The notes: generated by a model not told the origin, from the sequence alone. A DNA stretch of 5,852 bases from Oligoflexia bacterium (GCA_903842755.1 CAIMNF010000071.1:1-5852); one strand, 5' to 3'. Positions 1 through 5,852 are shown, numbered from the stretch's first letter. Made by a program: numbers and translations.

Positions 1-342
1 ATTTGCTACAAATTCATTTTGGCAACTGCTACAACTAAAGGGCAGTAAAATCGAAACGATTTCGCCCCCGCAGGCAAAGTTTGAAATCATATTTAATTGT
101 TCAATGATGGGGGGTGGACACTCAATAAACTTAATTTGTTTACCCTGAAACTTGATCGCCTGAAAGTACCGCATCCAGGTTTTTACCCCAACCGAATTAA
201 TCCGGGTAATTCCCCGACATTTTACGGTCAAATCGCCAGTAAATTCCCCCACCAATTGCTCAAAATTCACACTCTCTTCAATGGTCCCATTGAGCTCTAT
301 GATCAGACCTGACTCGGTTTGCTGCTTATTTACGGTCAACAC
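1..342 (-). CDS. STAS-like domain protein with C-terminal CxxC motif, partial (C-terminus off the left edge)
   Basis: The minus strand is open from a GTG at 342 to the window edge, giving 114 residues with no stop. The start is supported by AGGAG at 350-354, 7 nt upstream; a TTG at the next codon is the alternative. Residues 12-100 read like a STAS fold (anti-sigma-antagonist/MlaB type): a beta strand IIELNG at 14-19, then RINSVGV at 47-53. This aligns with the DSSG phosphorylation loop of SpoIIAA, so Ser50 would be the phosphorylatable serine and Asn49 replaces Asp. A later strand KFIEC (71-75) is followed by PPIIEQLN, as in STAS proteins. After the domain, CSSC at 104-107 suggests half of a zinc ribbon whose partner would lie outside the window. 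STAS proteins of this kind act by protein-protein contact, often in partner-switching control. The partner is unknown here. The domain call is fairly secure, the metal site is inference. Confidence 0.75.
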   Translation of the reverse strand, partial: MLTVNKQQTESGLIIELNGTIEESVNFEQLVGEFTGDLTVKCRGITRINSVGVKTWMRYFQAIKFQGKQIKFIECPPPIIEQLNMISNFACGGEIVSILLPFSCSSCQNEFVAN

Positions 343-349
343 AGTTCTT

Positions 350-354
350 CTCCT
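350..354 (-). promoter_or_regulatory. Shine-Dalgarno of the STAS-like gene
   Basis: AGGAG on the minus strand lies 7 nt before the GTG at 342. It fixes that GTG as the start and supports a real gene on this strand. Confidence 0.7.
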
Positions 355-387
355 GTTAGTGAAGTGATTCTACGGGCTTCATTTTCA

Positions 388-416
388 ATTTAAACCAGAA
401 GGCTGCAATCCCGCAA
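388..416 (-). promoter_or_regulatory. candidate promoter for the STAS-like gene
   Basis: On the minus strand, TTGCGG (416-411) and TTAAAT (393-388) are 17 nt apart, matching 3/6 and 4/6 of the sigma70 consensus. The -10 box ends 45 nt before the GTG at 342, leaving room for a short leader. The match is weak and other AT-rich choices exist. Confidence 0.25.
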
Positions 417-468
417 GCAGATCGTGGCCACCCCCTTTACTCCACTGAATTCATTTAATGACAAGTTT

Positions 469-500
469 TTGACGTTCTCCCATTTTAAATAATTTATGCT
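469..500 (+). promoter_or_regulatory. candidate promoter region for the M16 peptidase gene
   Basis: TTGACG at 469-474 matches 5/6 of a -35 box. The AT-rich run after it has no good -10 at 17 nt: TATGCT at 495-500 matches 4/6 but at a 20-nt spacing, and better-spaced hexamers match only 3/6. The stretch is plausible as the promoter because the divergent 192-bp spacer must hold it, but the exact boxes are uncertain. Confidence 0.3.
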
Positions 501-534
501 TGGTGATTAACTCAATTAAAGACAAACTCTAGGG

Positions 535-3186
535 ATGACGCAAAAAACTAAACCTGAAGAGCACTTTCTTTCCAATGGCGTTCCTGTCATTTTACAACAC
601 TTCGAGGGCCCCGTAGGGACCTTACATTGGTGGAATTTAACAGGGAGTACGGACGAGGCCCCTCAAGAAGCAGGATTCGCGCACTTTCTTGAACACATGC
701 TGTTTAAAGACGCTGCGGCCAAAGAAACAGGAATGGCTTCTACCGGTCAAACGGCCAGAGTGATTGAGTCCCTTGGCGGCGAAATAAACGCCTATACTTC
801 GTTTGACCAAACGGTTTATCACGTCACGTGTTCAGAACAATACTGGGAAGAAGTCATCGATCAATTTGGGATCATGGCCAAACCACAACAATTTTTGAAG
901 GAAGATTTTGAGCGCGAGCGCGAAGTCATTCTAGAGGAGCTTCGGCGCGGCCAAGATTCTCCGGACCGACAGCTTTATGAAAACCTTTTTGACCTGACGT
1001 ATTCGAAACACCCGTACGGAAAACCGGTCATTGGGTACGAAAAAGTTTTAAAAGCCGCAAAAGTCAAAGACCTAGAACGGTTTTACCAAAAACATTACGT
1101 TTCGGCACAAATGGGATTAGTCCTGGTGGGCCCCTTGGCCTACGGCAATCGAAAAGAAAAAATTCTCAAGCTTTTGGAAAAACGCTACGGCAAAAAAGCG
1201 ATCCCCACCCGAAAACCCTCCCCCCGGATCCGCCCTGAAGAGAAACAAGTCCAAGCAAAGGCCCGCTTTAAAAGCACGTTTTTCGACGTAAAGACGCCAG
1301 AACTGGCCATTTCATTTCGGATTCCGGATTTGATGAATCCAGACATTGCCCCGCTCGAAGTTTTAGCGGGTGTCCTTGGCATGGGAGAAGCTTCGCGCTT
1401 ATATCAAAAGTTATTTTATGAAAAATCATTGGTCACCGACATCAGTACAAGCGTTTACGTTCCCCGAGACCCGGGTATGTTTTTACTTTCAAGCGAGCTT
1501 AAATCCACCGCAGATGTGGAAACGGTATGCGCCCTGTTAGTTGAGGAAATCCGATCCATTCAAACTGGAGGCGCTAAAAAAGAAGAAATTGAACGCGTGA
1601 TTGCAAACCTGGAAAGCGAGAAACTTTATGCAACTCAGACGGTCGATGGAATTGCAAATCGATTGGGTTTTTTAAAGTATTCCTTAGGCGACTTAAACTT
1701 TGACCACGAATATCTGGAAACCCTTAAACAAACGACTTCACACTCCTTGAAACTGCTCGCGCAAAAGTACCTCACCCCCCAACGGATGAGTTTTGTTTTG
1801 TTACAGCCTAAAGGCGAAGAGAAAGTTCAATTCGAACCCATCGCAGCATTGTTTGAACCGCTCTCTCCACCAGAAACGAATCCAAAGGCACCGAAAAAAG
1901 CGGCGAACGTGAAGAAAACTAACACGCATCTGCTCGCACCTTCCCTCTATACGGCAAAGCACGGCTTGCGAGTGGCTTATTTTTATCGGCCGGGAACGCC
2001 TGTGTTTTCGCTCTATCTTGCAAACCCAGGTGGAACTCGGTACGAGTGGGCAACAGACTTAGGAAAACCTGGCCAGTGCTGGGGCGGGAGCCACCTCTTG
2101 GCGCAAACCTGGGCCAAAGGCACCGAAAACTACACTTCTAAACAAATTAGCCAGATCATCGAAGGATGTGCAGCCTCCTTAGATGGATTTAGCGGCCGCA
2201 ATAGTATCGGATTACAAATGACGGGCTTGGTGCGGGACTGGAATAAACTAAGCCAATTATTTCAAGAAGTGCTTCTAAAGCCTACCTTTAGTGTGGATGA
2301 AATTGCGCACGCCAAACGGGTAACCGGGGAGCAAATTAAGTCCCTTACCGATCATTCCTCGCAAGTGTGTTCTAAATTATTCTTAGAGAACATTTTCACC
2401 GAGCACCCCTATGGAAAGTACCCTCTTGGAACCTTGGAGACTTTGGAAAAACTCAATCAAAGCGACCTAAAGGCGATCCACCAAAAATGGCTTCACCCAA
2501 AGCACGCAACTTTTACCTTGGTCGGCGGGATTTCCTTTGAAGAGGCCAAGGACTGGATCGATGAACTGGATGAAGCAATGGGCTCCCAGCATTCGCACTG
2601 GATTGAACCTCCTCGGATTTTAGCGGAACCAAAACTCAATGCACCCCGGTGGGCCCATAGTCAGTTCAATCGCGAACAAACCCACATTATGATTGGGGGT
2701 TTGGGGATTTCGCTATTTGATCAAAGCCGTTATGCGCTTCGAATACTGCAAAACATTCTTGGCGGTCAAAGCGGGCGGTTATTTATTGAGCTTCGCGAAA
2801 AAAAGTCGCTCGCCTACACGGTCTCCCCGATGAATATGGAAGGACTTGAACCCGGCTACGTGGGAACGTACATTGCTTGTGCCCCCCAAAAGAAAGACGA
2901 AGCGATTGCGGGAATGACCCAGGTACTCGAAAAATTGGTCGAAAAAGGCCCAACCGCTGCCGAAATGAAGCGGGCAACCAATTACTACCTCGGTCAGCGC
3001 GCCATGGATTTGCAAAGCACCTGGTCGCTAGCAGCAGGCTTTGGGCTAGAATTGCTCTACCGCAATCAGGTGATCCCTGAAGAAACGATCCGCAAAGAAA
3101 TTTTGAAAGTCACTGCGCGGGATATCCAAAAAATGGGAGAAGCTTTATTCCTAACCGCCAATAAAGTGACCGTCACCGTCGGCTAA
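535..3186 (+). CDS. M16 family zinc metallopeptidase (insulinase/pitrilysin-like), tandem-domain fusion
   Basis: This 883-residue protein contains two M16 units in one chain. The N-terminal unit (about residues 8-430) has the inverted zinc motif HFLEH at 50-54 (ligands His50 and His54, base Glu53). It also has EREVILEE at 128-135, where Glu135 should be the third ligand and Glu128 the conserved supporting glutamate. GGEINAYTS (81-89) is the usual following strand. A Pro/Lys-rich hinge (about 442-463) leads to the second unit (about 468-883). There the motif is degraded to HLLAQ (520-524) and the third ligand position is Gln600, but the substrate-binding Arg/Tyr pair is present in LREKKSLAY (Arg754, Tyr761). 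Such enzymes form a clamshell that encloses and degrades or processes peptides. No signal peptide is visible, so a cytoplasmic site is likely. The ATG at 535 is the only possible upstream start, since an in-frame stop lies at 517-519. Substrate unknown. Confidence 0.93.
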   Translation: MTQKTKPEEHFLSNGVPVILQHFEGPVGTLHWWNLTGSTDEAPQEAGFAHFLEHMLFKDAAAKETGMASTGQTARVIESLGGEINAYTSFDQTVYHVTCSEQYWEEVIDQFGIMAKPQQFLKEDFEREREVILEELRRGQDSPDRQLYENLFDLTYSKHPYGKPVIGYEKVLKAAKVKDLERFYQKHYVSAQMGLVLVGPLAYGNRKEKILKLLEKRYGKKAIPTRKPSPRIRPEEKQVQAKARFKSTFFDVKTPELAISFRIPDLMNPDIAPLEVLAGVLGMGEASRLYQKLFYEKSLVTDISTSVYVPRDPGMFLLSSELKSTADVETVCALLVEEIRSIQTGGAKKEEIERVIANLESEKLYATQTVDGIANRLGFLKYSLGDLNFDHEYLETLKQTTSHSLKLLAQKYLTPQRMSFVLLQPKGEEKVQFEPIAALFEPLSPPETNPKAPKKAANVKKTNTHLLAPSLYTAKHGLRVAYFYRPGTPVFSLYLANPGGTRYEWATDLGKPGQCWGGSHLLAQTWAKGTENYTSKQISQIIEGCAASLDGFSGRNSIGLQMTGLVRDWNKLSQLFQEVLLKPTFSVDEIAHAKRVTGEQIKSLTDHSSQVCSKLFLENIFTEHPYGKYPLGTLETLEKLNQSDLKAIHQKWLHPKHATFTLVGGISFEEAKDWIDELDEAMGSQHSHWIEPPRILAEPKLNAPRWAHSQFNREQTHIMIGGLGISLFDQSRYALRILQNILGGQSGRLFIELREKKSLAYTVSPMNMEGLEPGYVGTYIACAPQKKDEAIAGMTQVLEKLVEKGPTAAEMKRATNYYLGQRAMDLQSTWSLAAGFGLELLYRNQVIPEETIRKEILKVTARDIQKMGEALFLTANKVTVTVG

Positions 3187-3206
3187 GTTTGCAGCGAGCT
3201 CTGAAT

Positions 3207-3234
3207 TTGACATTATTTCTAAATGTCATAAACT
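3207..3234 (+). promoter_or_regulatory. candidate sigma70 promoter for the 210-residue protein gene
   Basis: A perfect -35 TTGACA (3207-3212) is followed after 16 nt by TAAACT (3229-3234), a 4/6 match to the -10 consensus. Transcription would begin near 3241, giving a leader of about 48 nt before the ATG at 3290. The promoter overlaps the inverted repeat at 3208-3228. Confidence 0.5.
3208..3228. repeat. 7-bp inverted repeat, possible operator
   Basis: TGACATT (3208-3214) and AATGTCA (3222-3228) are perfect reverse complements with 7 nt between them. The left arm covers most of the -35 box and the right arm ends where the -10 box begins. This geometry suits a dimeric repressor site. It has no following T-run, so it does not look like an intrinsic terminator for the upstream peptidase gene. 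The binding protein is unknown. Confidence 0.4.
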
Positions 3235-3276
3235 AAACAAACGGTGTGCAAAAAGGAATTTGCCCCGATTACGCCT

Positions 3277-3281
3277 GGAGG
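3277..3281 (+). promoter_or_regulatory. Shine-Dalgarno that decides the start of the 210-residue protein
   Basis: GGAGG lies 8 nt before the ATG at 3290. The frame is also open upstream from a TTG at 3260, but that codon lies ahead of this site, so the ATG is preferred. Confidence 0.8.
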
Positions 3282-3289
3282 CAAAAATC

Positions 3290-3922
3290 ATGGTGCGCAA
3301 AAGTAGCGCAAAGAGTATTTTAATTGATTCTTCTCCTGATGCTTTTTTCTTCGAATTGGTCCAAGAGGCCATCAAGCATCAACATGTTCGCGTATTGCCG
3401 GAAACCGAGTTTTATTTGGTAAAGCTTTTGAATCGCTTTATTGCAAGCGAAAGCTTATTTGTAAAAACGACGGACGGCGAAATGAAAGATCAGCCCCTTG
3501 CGTTTCTTTATAAAGAAGCGTTAGAGGCCGAAAGCACCCAAAATCAAAAAAGTCTTTTTCAAAACTTGGGCGATATTTCCCTTTATAAGGCAGGTTTCTT
3601 TCAAGAAAGCCTTAATCATTCGGCAGTACCTGTGGATTATTATATCGGCCTAGGAGGTACGGCTTACCTTAATGCCGCCGAACGCAGCGAAGAGAAACAC
3701 TACCAGGCGTTGTTTCAGGAACTGGGAAAAAAATTTGAATCTTGTGTCGAAGTCCTTTTTGAAATTAGCGAGAAAACGACCGTCACCAAAACAGAACAAG
3801 ATTTATTACGGCTATACGAAATGTGGGAACGCACAGGGAGTGAACGCGCAAAGCGCGCGCTTAAACGCGCAGGGATCGCGATCGAAAAGCCTGATAAACT
3901 GAAGAAAGAAAAAGCTTCCTAG
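3290..3922 (+). CDS. conserved-looking helical protein of unknown function (210 aa)
   Basis: I do not recognise a named family. The chosen ATG follows a strong GGAGG; a TTG 30 bases upstream would add ten residues with no ribosome site. The protein has no signal peptide or membrane segment and looks soluble and mainly alpha-helical. Segments that look conserved are FFFELVQEAIKH (19-30), PETEFYLVKLLNRF (37-50), LGDISLYKAGFF (93-104) and DYYIGLGGTAYLNAA (116-130). The pattern of Gly-Asp, Leu-Tyr, Gly-Phe-Phe and Tyr-Tyr followed by Gly-Gly-x-Ala-Tyr resembles uncharacterised proteins of delta-type proteobacteria as I remember them, but I can give no function. The C-terminus (181-210) is rich in Arg, Lys and Ala and could bind nucleic acid or a partner. 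It probably has its own promoter and ends 4 bp from the convergent cyclophilin gene. Confidence 0.8.
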   Translation: MVRKSSAKSILIDSSPDAFFFELVQEAIKHQHVRVLPETEFYLVKLLNRFIASESLFVKTTDGEMKDQPLAFLYKEALEAESTQNQKSLFQNLGDISLYKAGFFQESLNHSAVPVDYYIGLGGTAYLNAAERSEEKHYQALFQELGKKFESCVEVLFEISEKTTVTKTEQDLLRLYEMWERTGSERAKRALKRAGIAIEKPDKLKKEKAS

Positions 3923-3926
3923 TCGG

Positions 3927-4601
3927 TTAGATTTCTAAGGTCACACTCGTCATTCGGTCTCCTACTTTGATTTGATTGACCACCTCTTGACCTTCAACCA
4001 CCTGGCCAAAGACCGTGTATTTTCCATCCAAATGAGGAATAGAATCGAGACAAATATAAAATTGCGAATCCGCGCTATCGGGATCCGCAAGCCTAGCCAT
4101 GGCCACCGTCCCTAAAAGATGCTTTCTTGAATTAAATTCGGCCTTCAATTTGGTGCCCGATCCGCCCCGTCCCGATCCCGTAGGATCCCCGGTCTGAACT
4201 ACAAATTGGGGCTCCACTCGGTGAAAAACAACGCCGTTATAAAATCCTTTTTGGATTAACTCTGCAATGCGGCCTACGGTTTTAGGCGCATCATGACTAT
4301 AAAATTTAAATTTAATTTTTCCCCGCGCCGTCTGAATAATGGCCGTGGCCTGCGAAAGCCCCTGAGCGTCTACCGTTTCAATTGCTTTTTTCACTTGTTC
4401 TCCTTTGAGTTCACCCTTTTGAGTTGAATTTTGGCTGACGACTCCATTTAACTTATCCTCGCTTAGATCTTCGCCGCGCACAAAACTTTCTTGAGGAACT
4501 TCTGTATATAACCTAAACGCAAAATAGGCACCATTGGCGAAGAGAAAAAAAGCGGTGGCCACGGAAAGAATCCAGACTCGGTTCGAATTTGATTTTATCA
4601 T
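3927..4601 (-). CDS. membrane-anchored cyclophilin-type peptidyl-prolyl cis-trans isomerase
   Basis: The 224-residue protein has one hydrophobic segment at about residues 9-29 after a short basic N-terminus. It has no clear cleavage site, so it is probably a signal anchor (Nin-Cout). A polar linker (about 32-85) leads to a cyclophilin domain (about 86-224). Hallmarks are FHRV (126-129), QTGDPTGSGRGG (136-147), GTVAMAR (164-170), SADSQFYI (176-183) and LDGKYTVFGQV (191-201). Compared with human CypA, Arg55, Phe60, Gln63 and Phe113 correspond to Arg128, Phe133, Gln136 and Phe181. Trp121 is His190 and His126 is Tyr195. The enzyme isomerises X-Pro bonds and should assist folding of exported proteins in the periplasm. 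AGGAA at 4610-4614 lies 8 nt before the ATG. It is divergent from tatC by 52 bp and convergent with the upstream neighbour by 4 bp. Confidence 0.93.
   Translation of the reverse strand: MIKSNSNRVWILSVATAFFLFANGAYFAFRLYTEVPQESFVRGEDLSEDKLNGVVSQNSTQKGELKGEQVKKAIETVDAQGLSQATAIIQTARGKIKFKFYSHDAPKTVGRIAELIQKGFYNGVVFHRVEPQFVVQTGDPTGSGRGGSGTKLKAEFNSRKHLLGTVAMARLADPDSADSQFYICLDSIPHLDGKYTVFGQVVEGQEVVNQIKVGDRMTSVTLEI
4573..4601 (+). promoter_or_regulatory. candidate promoter for tatC, -10 box over the cyclophilin start codon
   Basis: TATCAT (4596-4601) matches 5/6 of the -10 consensus and contains the reverse complement of the cyclophilin ATG. A weak -35 CAGACT (4573-4578, 3/6) is 17 nt upstream. Transcription would start near 4608, about 46 nt before the tatC GTG. 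Confidence 0.3.
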
Positions 4602-4653
4602 GCGCTCTATTCCTATTTCCTTTCTCCTACCATCAAGGTAACGTAATCGACAC

Positions 4654-5466
4654 GTGGATCAGCAACAGCTTAACTCAGATTCGACCGGATTAATGGGATT
4701 TTGGCAACATTTAGAAGAGCTAAAATCGCGCCTCATGCGCTGTTTGATTGCATTTTTTGTCGGATTTCTCATTTGCTACTTTTATACCAATCGGCACGTC
4801 CTTGAGTTTTTGCAACGCCCCTTATTTGCAGCACTCCCTCCGGACCAACACAAACTTTACTTTACGAGCCTGTTTGAAAACTTCCTCACTCACTTAAAAA
4901 TTGCGGGGTATTCGTCCTTATTTTTGCTCTGCCCTTATTATTTTTTACAACTCTGGGGATTTATTGCGCCAGGACTGCACGAGCGCGAGCGCAAAATGGT
5001 CATCCCTTTTATCCTCGCTGCGAGCGGCTTTTTTATCGCGGGCGGCGCATTCGCCTATTATGTACTTTTTCCAATCGGTTTTAAGTATTTTGTGTCGTAC
5101 GGCCTAGCAACCGACCAACCCCTCCTAACCATTGATGCGTATTATGGAACCTGCTTAAAACTCATTTTCATGTTTGGGCTCGCGTTTGAACTCCCCGTCC
5201 TGCTGATTCTTTTAGGGGTTTTAGGAGTGCTTGATTCCGAAACTTTAAAAAAGCAGCGAAAAAATGCCATTATTGCAATCACCGTTGTATCGGCTTTTAT
5301 CGCTCCTCCAGATGCGGTTTCCATGCTCTTGCTCATGGGACCCATGGTGTTTATGTTTGAGGGCGCCCGACTCGTTATTTTGCTTTTTGAAAGGCGTCGA
5401 AAACCCCAAGACTCCACAAAAACGCCCCCGAACGATTACGACCCGTTCGTCGGTCAATCCCGCTAA
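4654..5466 (+). CDS. tatC: Sec-independent protein translocase subunit TatC
   Basis: TatC is the integral membrane core of the Tat translocase and recognises twin-arginine signal peptides of folded cargo. The 270-residue product has the family layout of six hydrophobic segments, at about 27-45, 82-104, 115-138, 166-193, 204-217 and 221-245. Family motifs are HLEELKSRL (19-27) before the first helix, QRPL (54-57), QLWGFIAPGL (99-108), HERE (109-112), and FGLAFELPV (174-182), whose Glu179 aligns with the conserved glutamate of helix 4 in E. coli. APPDAVS (217-223) precedes the last helix and Glu236 follows it. The tail from about 246 is polar and cytoplasmic. Initiation is ambiguous: the GTG at 4654 has AAGG 15 nt upstream (rather far), while the ATG at 4693 (residue 14) has only a poor site but fits the usual N-terminus. 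An in-frame stop at 4639-4641 excludes earlier starts. No tatA or tatB is visible in the window. Confidence 0.95.
   Translation: MDQQQLNSDSTGLMGFWQHLEELKSRLMRCLIAFFVGFLICYFYTNRHVLEFLQRPLFAALPPDQHKLYFTSLFENFLTHLKIAGYSSLFLLCPYYFLQLWGFIAPGLHERERKMVIPFILAASGFFIAGGAFAYYVLFPIGFKYFVSYGLATDQPLLTIDAYYGTCLKLIFMFGLAFELPVLLILLGVLGVLDSETLKKQRKNAIIAITVVSAFIAPPDAVSMLLLMGPMVFMFEGARLVILLFERRRKPQDSTKTPPNDYDPFVGQSR
4679..4707 (-). promoter_or_regulatory. candidate promoter for the cyclophilin gene, inside the tatC 5' end
   Basis: On the minus strand, TTGCCA (4707-4702, 5/6) and TCGAAT (4684-4679, 4/6) are 17 nt apart. Transcription would start near 4672, giving a leader of about 70 nt before the ATG at 4601. 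The 52-bp spacer between the two start codons is too short to hold two full promoters, which makes a location in coding DNA reasonable. Confidence 0.3.
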
Positions 5467-5497
5467 AGCAGGCGGTCATGCTGCTCTCACTCTCCCC

Positions 5498-5527
5498 TTG
5501 CATTAAAACCGACCTTCGTGCTATCGT
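5498..5527 (+). promoter_or_regulatory. candidate extended -10 promoter for rpsF
   Basis: TGCTATCGT (5519-5527) gives a TGn extension followed by TATCGT, a 4/6 -10 box. TTGCAT (5498-5503, 3/6) lies 18 nt upstream. Transcription would begin near 5534, giving a leader of about 50 nt. Read-through from tatC is also possible because no terminator is evident between the two genes. Confidence 0.35.
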
Positions 5528-5572
5528 TTCTCCACATTAAACTTCTTGCTCAACTCATTGGGCATTAACCAT

Positions 5573-5578
5573 AAGGAG
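5573..5578 (+). promoter_or_regulatory. Shine-Dalgarno of rpsF
   Basis: AAGGAG lies 6 nt before the GTG at 5585. It is the strongest ribosome site in the window apart from GGAGG at 3277-3281, as expected for a highly expressed ribosomal gene, and it fixes the start. Confidence 0.8.
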
Positions 5579-5584
5579 AACTCT

Positions 5585-5852
5585 GTGTCTAAACTACCCG
5601 GTTACGAAACCGTATTCATTACGCGCGTTGATTTAACAGACGAAGGTCTGAAAACATTAAAAGACCGCATCATTGCCATCATTGGAAACTACAAGGGCGA
5701 ATTGGTGTACCAAGAAGACTGGGGCAAGCGCAAGCTTGCCTACCCGATCCACAAAGAAACCCGTGGACATTACACTTATTTAGTTTACACCGGAACAGGC
5801 GACGTGGTCGCAGAAATTGAACGAAACTTACGCCTTCATGACCATGTCGTTC
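5585..5852 (+). CDS. rpsF: 30S ribosomal protein S6 (bS6), partial (C-terminus off the right edge)
   Basis: From a GTG at 5585 the frame is open to the window end, giving 89 residues. The sequence follows bS6 throughout: GYETVFITR (6-14) forms the first strand, DWGKRKLAYPI (45-55) is the family signature, then RGHYTYLVY (60-68) and AEIERNLRL (76-84). S6 is about 95-135 residues or more in bacteria, so only the end is missing. It sits on the platform of the small subunit, paired with S18. In most bacteria rpsR (S18) and rplI (L9) follow rpsF, so they are expected just beyond the edge. No reliable S6:S18-binding leader structure could be picked out in the short 5' region. Confidence 0.95.
   Translation, partial: MSKLPGYETVFITRVDLTDEGLKTLKDRIIAIIGNYKGELVYQEDWGKRKLAYPIHKETRGHYTYLVYTGTGDVVAEIERNLRLHDHVV

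Noticed and set aside
97..312. Plus-strand open frame of 71 codons
   Set aside because: It is antisense to the STAS-like gene, has no ribosome site, and reads as an unstructured composition.
2779..3015. Minus-strand open frames inside the peptidase gene
   Set aside because: They lie opposite strongly conserved M16 codons (Arg/Tyr region) and have no supporting start signals.
3851..3883. Perfect palindromes AAGCGCGCGCTT (3851-3862) and GATCGCGATC (3874-3883)
   Set aside because: They fall in codons for an Arg/Ala/Lys-rich tail, where GCG/CGC runs arise by composition; no repeat elsewhere in the window.
3927..3938. TTAG/CTAA mini-hairpin at the cyclophilin stop, possible bidirectional terminator
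   Set aside because: Four base pairs, AT-rich and within coding sequence; too weak to terminate.
912..4992. Repeated GAGCGCGAGCGC-type string in the peptidase gene (911-922) and tatC (4981-4992)
   Set aside because: Both encode Glu-Arg-Glu-Arg in unrelated proteins; shared codon use explains the match.
5467..5485. AGCAG/CTGCT hairpin just after the tatC stop, possible terminator
   Set aside because: The stem is only 5 bp with a 9-nt loop and no T-run follows.
5142..5506. Open frames on both strands over the 3' part of tatC
   Set aside because: All overlap conserved TatC helices 4-6; none shows a family motif or ribosome site.
5534..5584. Possible S6:S18 autoregulatory leader structure ahead of rpsF
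   Set aside because: Only 3-bp pairings could be found by eye in the short leader, so a known leader motif cannot be supported.

Overview
The window is an ordinary, densely packed chromosomal stretch of a Gram-negative bacterium with about mid-range GC (estimated by eye). It holds six protein genes, two of them cut by the window edges. Three start with GTG (STAS-like protein, TatC, S6). The gene mix is a STAS-like protein ending in a CxxC motif, a long tandem M16 peptidase, a membrane-anchored cyclophilin and an acidic-to-basic helical protein of unknown function. It reminds me of Bdellovibrio-like or other delta-type proteobacteria, but this is recognition by eye and the taxonomic call is weak. 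I see no mobile element, tRNA, rRNA, CRISPR array or phage gene.

Layout: positions 1-342 (minus) carry the N-terminal 114 residues of a STAS-like protein that runs off the left edge. A 192-bp divergent spacer (343-534) separates it from an 883-residue M16 metallopeptidase (535-3186, plus). A 103-bp spacer with a near-consensus promoter and a 7-bp-arm inverted repeat leads to a 210-residue protein of unknown function (3290-3922, plus). It converges, with only 4 bp between stop codons, on a membrane-anchored cyclophilin (3927-4601, minus). The cyclophilin is divergent from tatC (4654-5466, plus) across only 52 bp, so their promoters probably lie inside each other's 5' coding regions. After 118 bp comes rpsF (5585 onward, plus), truncated by the right edge.

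How the genes relate: tatC (Sec-independent export of folded proteins) and the cyclophilin (prolyl isomerase anchored so as to face outside the cytoplasmic membrane) both concern the cell envelope and may share a regulatory region. The M16 peptidase has no signal peptide and is probably cytoplasmic. Its two halves look complementary: the N half has the zinc site, the C half has the Arg/Tyr pair. S6 is a 30S ribosomal protein with its own strong Shine-Dalgarno and candidate promoter. Nothing here amounts to a clearly new system. The most checkable points are the split-function M16 fusion, its start without a usable Shine-Dalgarno, the operator-like palindrome at 3208-3228, and the unannotated helical protein it would control.
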